Shown piece by piece: positions 1 to 5,580 of a stretch of DNA of 7,640 bases. The DNA comes from Rickettsiella sp. Lineage in GTDB: Bacteria > Pseudomonadota > Gammaproteobacteria > Diplorickettsiales > Diplorickettsiaceae. Under the pieces are notes generated by a model. The model saw only the letters and a program-made list of their open reading frames with translations, searched no databases and had not been told where the DNA came from. Each line of letters begins with the position of its first letter. The stretch's first letter is position 1. The DNA is taken from NCBI GenBank assembly GCA_031119195.1, contig JAVHYG010000077.1, forward strand, positions 1-7,640. The letters are read 5' to 3'. Made by a program: the position numbers and the translations under genes.

Positions 1-134
1 GCTTTACAGTCTTAAAACTTTATTTTTTTTGATTCTGTGTTTTTAAAATATATTTTTTTAGTGATATGGATATTGAAAGAGCTTGCTCTATCGCGCGTCT
101 TTACTTATAAATTAGCTAAAAAATTATTTTATCT

Positions 135-151
135 TTTAATAAATCCTTAAG
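135..151 (+). promoter_or_regulatory. Candidate PmrA-type response-regulator box
   Basis: The sequence TTTAAT-AAATC-CTTAAG fits YTTAAK-N5-YTTAAK, the direct-repeat PmrA box known from enterobacteria and used in a similar form for Dot/Icm components and effectors in Legionella and Coxiella. The half-sites start 11 bases apart, one helical turn. Ten bases after the box is TCTAAT, the spacing expected when an OmpR/PhoB-family regulator replaces the -35. The surroundings are very AT-rich, so one such match somewhere in the window by chance is not negligible. The position upstream of an effector-like gene raises its weight. Confidence 0.45.
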
Positions 152-161
152 TTTCTTCATG

Positions 162-167
162 TCTAAT
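162..167 (+). promoter_or_regulatory. Candidate -10 hexamer paired with the PmrA-like box
   Basis: TCTAAT matches TATAAT at five of six positions and lies exactly 10 bases after the PmrA-like box. No good -35 is needed in that arrangement. Transcription would start near base 174 and give a leader of about 55 bases before the first gene. This is inferred from spacing only. Confidence 0.35.
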
Positions 168-190
168 TTTTAAAGAAGTAAATAGTTTCT

Positions 191-196
191 TATAAT
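191..196 (+). promoter_or_regulatory. Alternative consensus -10 (TATAAT) for the first gene
   Basis: A perfect TATAAT lies 32 bases before the ATG. The bases about 17 upstream are T-rich (TTTTAA-like) and make only a weak -35. This could be a constitutive promoter competing with the box-linked one at 162-167. Both cannot be told apart from sequence. Confidence 0.35.
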
Positions 197-228
197 AAAT
201 TTCAGAACAATTAGAATAGGATAATCTT

Positions 229-1098
229 ATGCAAAGTTTCACTGGCGAACAAGAAAAATATTTAGCGGATTTCAAGTATCAGTTAGAACAAATTAAGAGT
301 TTATTTAATAGATTAAGTCCGTTTCAAGATAATACGGAAATGCGTAAAGTTGCTAATGCCTTGTCTAGGAGAAAAACCCTTATAGAAGTAAAAATAAAGT
401 TTATAAAGGAAAATGAATTTTCAGGTTTTTTAGCAGATGCATGTAATGAGATAAACAATGCTATTGAATCTTTAAAAAATTACTATGAAGTAAAAATAAA
501 AAAACTACATGCTATTTATTCTATGTATGAAAAAGAAACTCTGAATTCTAATGTCCATACTTTACTTAAATATGTAGTAAAAGTTAAAACTAGTCTAGAG
601 GAATTTATTAAGCACAATTATTTTATAGAAGCACTTCAATATGAACCTGAGCTTAAATCCCGGCTTGAGGTATTAACAAAAACACTGCTTACGAAAGTAT
701 CGGCTTGTGCTGAGATTTTGGAACTGGAATTACTTCAATCAAAAGAACCAAAACCAAGGAATGCTGATATTCAAAAGGTTTTTGAAAATTTTAATATATG
801 TATAAATGGTTTAGAAGCTAAATGTAAAAACACGATTGAGTCTCTAAAGCAACAAACTGATAATTTGCTAAATTATAAGGAAGTGTTTGCATTGGCAGAA
901 AATAAGTCAGTGCAAACAATTATTTCTGGAGAAATACACTCAGCGAATATAATTTCAGCCGTTCGAGATACTGCTCAAGAAAAGCCAAAGTTTTTAGGAA
1001 AGTTTTTTAAGTTCTTTAGAGCCTCCGTGCCTGATGCTGTTCAGATAAATGCGGAGGAGGCCAAAGAAAGAGAATTAGATTTACAACTGAGAAATTAG
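229..1098 (+). CDS. Helical coiled-coil protein, candidate Dot/Icm effector
   Basis: I do not recognise the family. The 289 residues are rich in Lys, Glu, Leu, Ile and Asn with few prolines, and read as a string of helices with heptad-like stretches at about 5-30, 66-105, 108-170 and 190-225. There is no signal peptide or transmembrane segment. A basic-aromatic patch at 252-264 (KPKFLGKFFKFFR) could bind a membrane. The C-terminus has an EExxE glutamate block at 276-280, positions -14 to -10 from the end, and Leu at -3. Both are features described for Legionella Dot/Icm translocation signals. The ATG has an AGGA seven bases upstream. A PmrA-like box lies about 80 bases further up, and a GDSL hydrolase follows after 58 bases. 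The coding assignment is secure from the long open frame and its codon pattern. The effector role is inference. Confidence 0.85.
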   Translation: MQSFTGEQEKYLADFKYQLEQIKSLFNRLSPFQDNTEMRKVANALSRRKTLIEVKIKFIKENEFSGFLADACNEINNAIESLKNYYEVKIKKLHAIYSMYEKETLNSNVHTLLKYVVKVKTSLEEFIKHNYFIEALQYEPELKSRLEVLTKTLLTKVSACAEILELELLQSKEPKPRNADIQKVFENFNICINGLEAKCKNTIESLKQQTDNLLNYKEVFALAENKSVQTIISGEIHSANIISAVRDTAQEKPKFLGKFFKFFRASVPDAVQINAEEAKERELDLQLRN

Positions 1099-1156
1099 TC
1101 GTAATTTCTTATAACTTCTAATTGCAAAAAAATAAAAAGAATAAAGAGATGTTACT

Positions 1157-2962
1157 ATGTTTGGTTTTTCGTTAAAAAATATTAATGATTTAAATAAAAA
1201 TTATTTGAATCCATTCGCAGCGAGCAAGGCCAAAATAACCAGAATAAAAATGTTAGGCGATAGTTTGAGTGATGAGGGAATAAAATATCTTGAGAAAATT
1301 GCCTGTTGTATTCCATTCCGTTTGTTTTTAGATAAATCGCCTTATGATGAGTTTACTAATGGTTTTGTGTGGTCAATTGCGTTTATTAATAGATTAAAAT
1401 TTGAAAATAGGAAAAAAAATAAAGGGATGAAGAATGCAAATTTACTACCTATTGGAGGTAAATTTGTTTTTTTTAAGAATAAAGCAGAAGGTGGTGCTAC
1501 TTCCTATAATTACCGTAGCTTTTGGAATATGTTTAAATATTTCAAAGGTTTTTTTATGAGTTTATTTTTAGGTAATATACAGAAGCAAGCAAAGCATCTG
1601 CAGTCTGAGGATGGTTTTAAATCGGATGATTTGACGATTTGTTTTGCAGGGGCTAACGATCTTATAACAGTGGCGTATCCAAATAAAGCGGGAGCAGAAA
1701 GAGCGGTTCAAGGGATTGTGGATATGCTAAAAATTGTAACTAAAGGAAAAAATCCTACAGAGCTAGGCTGTAAAAATATCCTGTTAGTTTCATTACCGGA
1801 TATTAGCAAAATGCCTAAATTTTTAAAAAAAGCAGTTAAAGAGAGAAGGGAAATTAGTGAAGCATGTCAAGTGTTTAACGATGAAATTAACGCACTAAAG
1901 GAGCAGTATCGCTATGTGGACTTTAGTTTTTGTGATATTTATGTAGTAAAAGATAGATCGGAAATAAAACCAGAAACTATTTGTAAGAATGCAATAGTTT
2001 TTGCTGGTACAGGTTCGATTAGAAAAATTTATTTTATAGAGAACAAAAAATTTATTGAAAAAGATGGGAAACTATTGTTTATTGATAAAGAAATATCAAA
2101 GCAGCAGCAAAAGCTGCTCGCGTTACCTGTTAAGCTTAAAGGCAGCTCGGAAATAAATGAGGAATCTAAACTGAAAAGAACAGTTGATAACAATGATACT
2201 TTGGATAAATTAGTATTTGAATCAGCGGCACAGGCAAATTTGAATGTAAACATTGAGATATACCCTGCTGCGGAGATGTTTGATGAGATATATAGAAATC
2301 CAGAAGCTAATGATCTTACTAATGGCTGTGCTATTTATTATTGCGAGAATAAAGATGAATTAAATGTAGAAAAATTGAAAGAAAATGCCGTTATATTAAT
2401 GCCGATGATAGGGGAAGCTAATCAGTACCAACTTTGTCTTTTTCATGATAAGGAAATGATTATATGTAAGGACTTAAAATTAAATTTTTCCGAAGATGAA
2501 AAAAATGAGTTAAATAAAAAATTAAGTAAAATGTTATATCCTGAAGCGGATAAAAGACTAATTAAATTGATCGGTAGTGAGGATGTGCACTATACATGGG
2601 AAACGAGTATTATTCAGCGTTCGGTAAAATGCTATGAGAAAGTATTTGGCAAAAAAATAAAATTGGCAGATAGCCTTGTTACTATATTACAAGCATTAAA
2701 AGCAAAGTTTCCAGGTATGGAGAGGGGTTCATGGGATGGCTTACATCCTAGTGAACTTGTGCATTTCCTGTTTGCAATAGGAATGGATCAGTTTTTTAAA
2801 TACCACTATGAAATAGTCAGTCCTAGAAGGTACTATGACGATATGACAATTGAAACGAATAAAACTACGGAATCTAAATTGGAATCGCAATTACCATCAA
2901 AATCTTATGAAGCTCCCGAGTTTAATGAAATGCCAACAACGCGAAATAGATTTCGGGGTTAA
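1157..2962 (+). CDS. GDSL/SGNH-family lipase-like hydrolase with a large internal insertion
   Basis: This is a serine esterase of the SGNH superfamily, the group that includes Legionella PlaA/PlaC phospholipases and acyltransferases. Block I is GDSLSDEG (34-41, nucleophile Ser36). TNGFVW (67-72) matches the SNGPVW-like motif of these lipases. Block II Gly is probably Gly112/113, block III is AGAND (Gly165, Asn167), LVSLPDISKMP (210-220) matches the LPDLGxTP motif, and block V is DGLHPS (Asp527, His530). The relatives are usually about 300-430 residues; here about 230 extra residues (roughly 265-495) separate blocks III and V and contain two related modules. There is no signal peptide, unlike secreted PlaA-type enzymes, which points to a cytosolic or type IV-secreted protein. 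The tail is Ser/Thr/Glu-rich and ends with Phe at -3. A GAG ribosome-binding core lies eight bases before the ATG. The substrate is unknown; phospholipid or lysophospholipid is plausible. Confidence 0.85.
   Translation: MFGFSLKNINDLNKNYLNPFAASKAKITRIKMLGDSLSDEGIKYLEKIACCIPFRLFLDKSPYDEFTNGFVWSIAFINRLKFENRKKNKGMKNANLLPIGGKFVFFKNKAEGGATSYNYRSFWNMFKYFKGFFMSLFLGNIQKQAKHLQSEDGFKSDDLTICFAGANDLITVAYPNKAGAERAVQGIVDMLKIVTKGKNPTELGCKNILLVSLPDISKMPKFLKKAVKERREISEACQVFNDEINALKEQYRYVDFSFCDIYVVKDRSEIKPETICKNAIVFAGTGSIRKIYFIENKKFIEKDGKLLFIDKEISKQQQKLLALPVKLKGSSEINEESKLKRTVDNNDTLDKLVFESAAQANLNVNIEIYPAAEMFDEIYRNPEANDLTNGCAIYYCENKDELNVEKLKENAVILMPMIGEANQYQLCLFHDKEMIICKDLKLNFSEDEKNELNKKLSKMLYPEADKRLIKLIGSEDVHYTWETSIIQRSVKCYEKVFGKKIKLADSLVTILQALKAKFPGMERGSWDGLHPSELVHFLFAIGMDQFFKYHYEIVSPRRYYDDMTIETNKTTESKLESQLPSKSYEAPEFNEMPTTRNRFRG
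1952..2128 (+). repeat. Internal protein module, copy A (residues 266-324 of the GDSL protein)
   Basis: This is the first of two diverged protein-level repeats in the insertion. Shared pattern: E-[IL]-x-x-E-x-[IL]-x-x-N-A-[IV]-[IV], then a Gly-containing turn, a hydrophobic strand, KDxKLxF, and a Lys/Gln-rich helix ending in Leu-Pro or Tyr-Pro. In this copy the anchors are Glu269, Glu273, Asn278-Ala279, Lys302-Asp303 and Phe308. The DNA itself is no longer obviously repeated, so the duplication is old. Confidence 0.5.
2348..2542 (+). repeat. Internal protein module, copy B (residues 398-462 of the GDSL protein)
   Basis: The second copy begins 132 residues after copy A. Its anchors are Glu401, Glu405, Asn410-Ala411, Lys438-Asp439 and Phe444, followed by a charged helix ending at Tyr461-Pro462. 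Short alternating hydrophobic runs suggest two to four beta strands followed by a helix. I do not know a named family for it. It may be a host-interaction or substrate-gating unit. Confidence 0.5.
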
Positions 2963-2987
2963 TTCTGTTTTTAGTCAGTTAACACCA

Positions 2988-3039
2988 TTATTCGTTAACG
3001 AATAACCTCATTCGTTAAAAAAACTATTCTTTGACGAAA
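2988..3039. promoter_or_regulatory. Palindromic operator-like cluster of ATTCGTTAA half-sites
   Basis: TTATTCGTTAACGAATAA at 2988-3005 is a perfect 18-bp palindrome. Its half-site ATTCGTTAA occurs at 2990-2998, inverted at 2995-3003, and directly again at 3010-3018, exactly 20 bases (two turns) after the first. A degenerate inverted copy, TTGACGAAA, lies at 3031-3039 and covers the -35 of the downstream promoter. No T-run follows the palindrome, so a terminator is unlikely. It is best read as a binding site for a dimeric regulator of the reductase gene; the regulator is unknown. Confidence 0.5.
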
Positions 3040-3059
3040 GAGACTTAGCTGATTAGACT
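3031..3059 (+). promoter_or_regulatory. Sigma-70-type promoter for the reductase gene
   Basis: TTGACG (3031-3036, five of six to consensus) and TAGACT (3054-3059, four of six) are separated by 17 bases. The predicted start of transcription is near 3066, only a few bases before the ATG at 3069. The -35 overlaps the last operator-like half-site. Confidence 0.5.
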
Positions 3060-3068
3060 AGCCGGTCT

Positions 3069-3812
3069 ATGACTAGAAAAGAATTTATACTCATTCTCGA
3101 GGGCAGCGAGGAAATTGCTCCTTCAGTTAAACACCTTACCTTTCGTCGTGAAGATGGCGAAGCTTTTAGTTTTGTTCCAGGGCAATTTATCACGCTGCAT
3201 ATTTCTACGCCAGAAAAAGTCTTACGGCGTAGTTATAGCATTGCCAATAGTACACATGAACCTAGTGATACAATAGAATTTGCTGCTTCTTATGTTCCAG
3301 AAGGGACGGCAAGTGATCTTTTATTTTCGATGCGATTAGGGGATAAAGTGACGGCAACGGGTCCTTTTGGTCGTTTGACGCTAAGAGACGAACAGCCAGG
3401 CCGTTATATCTTTGTTGCCACTGGGACAGGTATTACACCTTATCGAACTATGTTATCTGAACTTGCCTATCGATTTAAACATCATCCTTGTTTCAAAGTC
3501 GTTATATTATTTGGCGTACGTAAACCCGAAGATTTATTATACCGTGAAGAATTTACGGCATTTGCAGAAAAAAATGCTTGGTTTGAGTTTCGTGCATACT
3601 ACAGTCGTGCCCAATTAGAATCACCTCTACCGTATGAATATGAAGGTTATGTACTTAAAGCCTTTAGTGAGATAGAACCGAATCCCAAACAAGATATTGT
3701 TTATTTATGTGGTAATCCGAATATGGTAGATCAAGTTTTTTTTCTCTTAGCGAATAGCTATAATTTTCCATCCGATATAATTCGGCGCGAAAAATATATT
3801 TCCTCAAATTAA
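3069..3812 (+). CDS. Ferredoxin-NADP reductase-like FAD oxidoreductase
   Basis: This is a single-unit member of the ferredoxin-NADP+ reductase superfamily (247 residues, like bacterial Fpr at about 250), with no attached 2Fe-2S domain. It should move electrons between NAD(P)H and a ferredoxin or flavodoxin in the cytosol. The FAD-binding barrel has PGQF (37-40) and the RSYS motif (54-57), which binds the flavin phosphate. The NAD(P) half has VATGTGITP (116-124) and CGNPNMV (214-220). It ends in EKYISSN, an aromatic-containing tail of the kind that stacks near the flavin. A stop (TAG at 3054) lies in frame just upstream, so the ATG is the first possible start. There is no Shine-Dalgarno sequence. 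Fpr is the nearest label, but reductase subunits of oxygenases share these motifs, so the physiological partner is uncertain. It converges on ribH with an 8-base gap. Confidence 0.88.
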   Translation: MTRKEFILILEGSEEIAPSVKHLTFRREDGEAFSFVPGQFITLHISTPEKVLRRSYSIANSTHEPSDTIEFAASYVPEGTASDLLFSMRLGDKVTATGPFGRLTLRDEQPGRYIFVATGTGITPYRTMLSELAYRFKHHPCFKVVILFGVRKPEDLLYREEFTAFAEKNAWFEFRAYYSRAQLESPLPYEYEGYVLKAFSEIEPNPKQDIVYLCGNPNMVDQVFFLLANSYNFPSDIIRREKYISSN

Positions 3813-3837
3813 TTTTTACTTTAAACCTCTTGGAAAT
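3798..3837. terminator. Possible bidirectional terminator between convergent genes
   Basis: ATTTCC (3798-3803) and GGAAAT (3832-3837) form an inverted repeat across the 8-base gap between the reductase and ribH. T-rich bases follow on each strand (TTT on +, ATATATTTTT on -). A 10-bp palindrome, AAATTAATTT (3806-3815), sits inside. The stem is short and the loop long (28 bases), so the call is weak. The strongest argument is its position between convergent genes. Confidence 0.25.
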
Positions 3838-4312
3838 TTTCGATTTGGTCTAAAATCGACACCATTGCTATTGCCGTATCAACTGCGTCAGCCCCATTAA
3901 TAATACGAGCAGATGCTTGCGCCTCGTCGTCAGTGGTCAATACGCCAAATATGACTGGGATGCTTACTTCTAAAGCTACTTTTTGACAAGCATAGCTAAC
4001 TTGTTGACAAACGTAATCGTAATGATCTGTTTCACCACGAATCACAGCGCCTAAACAAATAATTGCAAAATAATTAGCTTCTGAAATAGCTAATTGTTGC
4101 GCTGTAAGACCGATTTCAATTGCGCCTGGTACTTTAACGACGGTAATGCGTTCTTCAGGAAAATTAAGTGCTTCCAAACGTTCTAATGCACTTTTTAATA
4201 ACATATCAGTAATTTTATTATTAAATTGACTGACGACTATAGCTAAATTAAATTCTTCTTTAAGCTCCGTAAAACAAACAGGTTTTGGAGAAATTTCTTT
4301 GATTATTTTCAT
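3821..4312 (-). CDS. ribH: 6,7-dimethyl-8-ribityllumazine synthase
   Basis: RibH condenses 5-amino-6-ribitylamino-uracil with 3,4-dihydroxy-2-butanone 4-phosphate, the penultimate step of riboflavin synthesis, in the cytosol. Family motifs are VPGAIEI (61-67), LGAVIRGETDHYDYV (87-101, catalytic-region His97) and FGVLTTD (122-128). The length of 163 residues is normal. The region after LTTD is odd: the usual R-AGTKAGNK-G segment is reduced to RIING (136-140), about five residues shorter, with the conserved Asn-Lys lost. The downstream helix (GADAVDTAIAMVSIL) aligns normally. The start has a good AAGGAT about nine bases upstream. It is the last gene of the mpl-ribD-ribBA-ribH run, 15 bases after ribBA, whose stop codon abuts its ribosome-binding site, suggesting translational coupling. 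Confidence 0.95.
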   Translation of the reverse strand: MKIIKEISPKPVCFTELKEEFNLAIVVSQFNNKITDMLLKSALERLEALNFPEERITVVKVPGAIEIGLTAQQLAISEANYFAIICLGAVIRGETDHYDYVCQQVSYACQKVALEVSIPVIFGVLTTDDEAQASARIINGADAVDTAIAMVSILDQIENFQEV

Positions 4313-4320
4313 AAATAATT

Positions 4321-4326
4321 ATCCTT
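4321..4326 (-). promoter_or_regulatory. Ribosome-binding site of ribH
   Basis: AAGGAT on the minus strand, about nine bases before the ribH ATG, overlaps the short gap after the ribBA stop (TAA, 4330-4328). It is the clearest Shine-Dalgarno sequence in the operon and fixes the ribH start. Confidence 0.7.
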
Positions 4327-4327
4327 T

Positions 4328-5539
4328 TTATAGATTAAGAAGATGCCCTAACTTAGTTTGTTTAGTTTTTAAGTAAGCATAATTTGTTTTGTTTGGTTTA
4401 ACAATTAATGGAATACGTTCTACTACTTCAATACCTTGCTGTTCTAAATCCGCTATTTTTTGTGGATTGTTAGTGAGTAATTTTATTTTAAAAAGCTTAA
4501 GTTGGCGGAGAATTTGTGCTCCTATCCAATAATCACGCTCATCACTGCCAAAACCTAATTTTTGGTTGGCTTCTACTGTATCAAGACCTTCATCTTGCAA
4601 AGCATACGCTTTAAGTTTATTCAATAAACCAATACCACGACCTTCTTGACGTAAATAAAGCAGTATTCCACCTTGTTGATTAATGTGATGCAGTGATTCA
4701 TGAAATTGCCAGCCACAATCACAACGTGCTGAACCAAAAAGATCACCGGTAAAGCACTCGGAATGTATACGTACCAAAGTGGGTTGGTCGCTTTGATCAG
4801 GCTTTTCTTTAATAACAGCTAAATGGTGGTGTTGATCAAGACAACTTTCAAATAGTTTTATAGTTAAGTCGCCATAGTTTTCGGTGGGCAAACCAATAGA
4901 GGTAATTTCTTTAACTAGGGATTCTGTTTGTAGGCGATGGCGCATTAATTCGTGGATTGATAGTAAGGTTAATTGATGATGTTGCGCAAATCTTTCCAGG
5001 TCAGGAAAGCGCGCCATACTGCCATCAGCATTCATTATTTCACAAATAACGGCTGCTGGTTTTAAGCCAGCTAAACGCAGTAAATCTGTGCTGCCTTCAG
5101 TTTGTCCCATACGTTCGAAAATTCCTCCTTTACGTGCGCGTAAAGGGAACATATGGCCAGGAGTAACGATATCTTTAGGACCGCTTTGCGGATCTATTGC
5201 CACCTTTATCGTATGGGCTCTATCAGCAGCTGAAATTCCTGTGGTGACCCCTTTAGCGGCTTCAATGGATACGGTAAAAGCTGTATTAAACAGATTAGTG
5301 GCGCGCTTTGCCATCATAGGTAGTTCTAAGCGCTGAATATCTTCCTCAAGTAATGCCAGGCAAATTAAGCCTCGAGCATGGTGTGTCATAAAATTAATGG
5401 CATCAGGGGTTACTTTATCGGCAGCAAGTACGAGATCGCCTTCATTTTCACGGTTTTCGTCGTCAAACAGAATGATCATCTTACCTTGACGCAGGTCCTC
5501 TAAAGCACGATGGATTGTAGAAAAAGCAGGCGTTTTCAT
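4328..5539 (-). CDS. ribBA: Bifunctional 3,4-dihydroxy-2-butanone 4-phosphate synthase / GTP cyclohydrolase II
   Basis: This fusion supplies both precursors of riboflavin. The RibB domain (about 1-200) makes dihydroxybutanone phosphate from ribulose 5-phosphate. It shows DDENRENEGDL (26-36, Mg ligand Glu31, substrate-binding Asp35), GVTTGISAADR (97-107), TPGHMFPLRA (126-135) and Glu167. The RibA domain (about 205-403) opens GTP and has zinc ligands Cys262, Cys273 and Cys275, RQEGRGIGL (297-305), Asp333/Arg335 in the catalytic DxR, and LLTNNPQKI (354-362). The 403 residues are typical of the fusion. In the RibB motif usually read RxGHTE the second metal ligand His is Gln146 (RMGQTE, 143-148), which may weaken or abolish RibB activity. 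No Shine-Dalgarno sequence precedes the ATG. It lies 41 bases after ribD and 15 bases before ribH. Confidence 0.95.
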   Translation of the reverse strand: MKTPAFSTIHRALEDLRQGKMIILFDDENRENEGDLVLAADKVTPDAINFMTHHARGLICLALLEEDIQRLELPMMAKRATNLFNTAFTVSIEAAKGVTTGISAADRAHTIKVAIDPQSGPKDIVTPGHMFPLRARKGGIFERMGQTEGSTDLLRLAGLKPAAVICEIMNADGSMARFPDLERFAQHHQLTLLSIHELMRHRLQTESLVKEITSIGLPTENYGDLTIKLFESCLDQHHHLAVIKEKPDQSDQPTLVRIHSECFTGDLFGSARCDCGWQFHESLHHINQQGGILLYLRQEGRGIGLLNKLKAYALQDEGLDTVEANQKLGFGSDERDYWIGAQILRQLKLFKIKLLTNNPQKIADLEQQGIEVVERIPLIVKPNKTNYAYLKTKQTKLGHLLNL

Positions 5540-5571
5540 TTTGAATTTATTGTTACTATATATAAAAAAGT

Positions 5572-5577
5572 ATTATA
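5572..5577 (-). promoter_or_regulatory. Candidate internal -10 (TATAAT) upstream of ribBA
   Basis: The 41-base ribD-ribBA gap contains a perfect minus-strand TATAAT, 32 bases before the ribBA ATG. The -35 region lies in the ribD end and is poor (TTCAAT-like). It may add ribBA-ribH transcription independent of the mpl promoter. The gap is too short for an FMN riboswitch. Confidence 0.3.
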
Positions 5578-5580
5578 CCC

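Noticed and set aside
78..89. AGAGC-TT-GCTCT inverted repeat in the left leader.
   Set aside because: Only five pairs with a two-base loop and no T-run after it; too small to call a terminator or operator.
61..150. Short + strand frame starting GTG that could encode about 29 residues.
   Set aside because: AT-driven hydrophobic composition, no ribosome-binding site, and it overlaps the candidate PmrA-like box; nothing supports a gene.
2029..2253. Minus-strand open frame inside the GDSL gene.
   Set aside because: Low-complexity Ser/Phe/Leu product lying fully opposite a frame with clear family motifs; a shadow.
2988..3018. Terminator after the GDSL gene.
   Set aside because: The palindrome is strong but is followed by CCTCATTCG and then an A-run, not a T-run, so intrinsic termination on + is unlikely.
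3412..3618. Second + strand frame inside the reductase gene.
   Set aside because: It overlaps the NAD(P)-binding motif region of the real frame and has no recognisable content.
5088..5336. Plus-strand open frame opposite ribBA.
   Set aside because: It lies opposite the conserved RibB motifs; an antisense shadow.
5540..5580. FMN riboswitch upstream of ribBA.
   Set aside because: Only 41 bases are available and no conserved multi-stem aptamer elements are visible.
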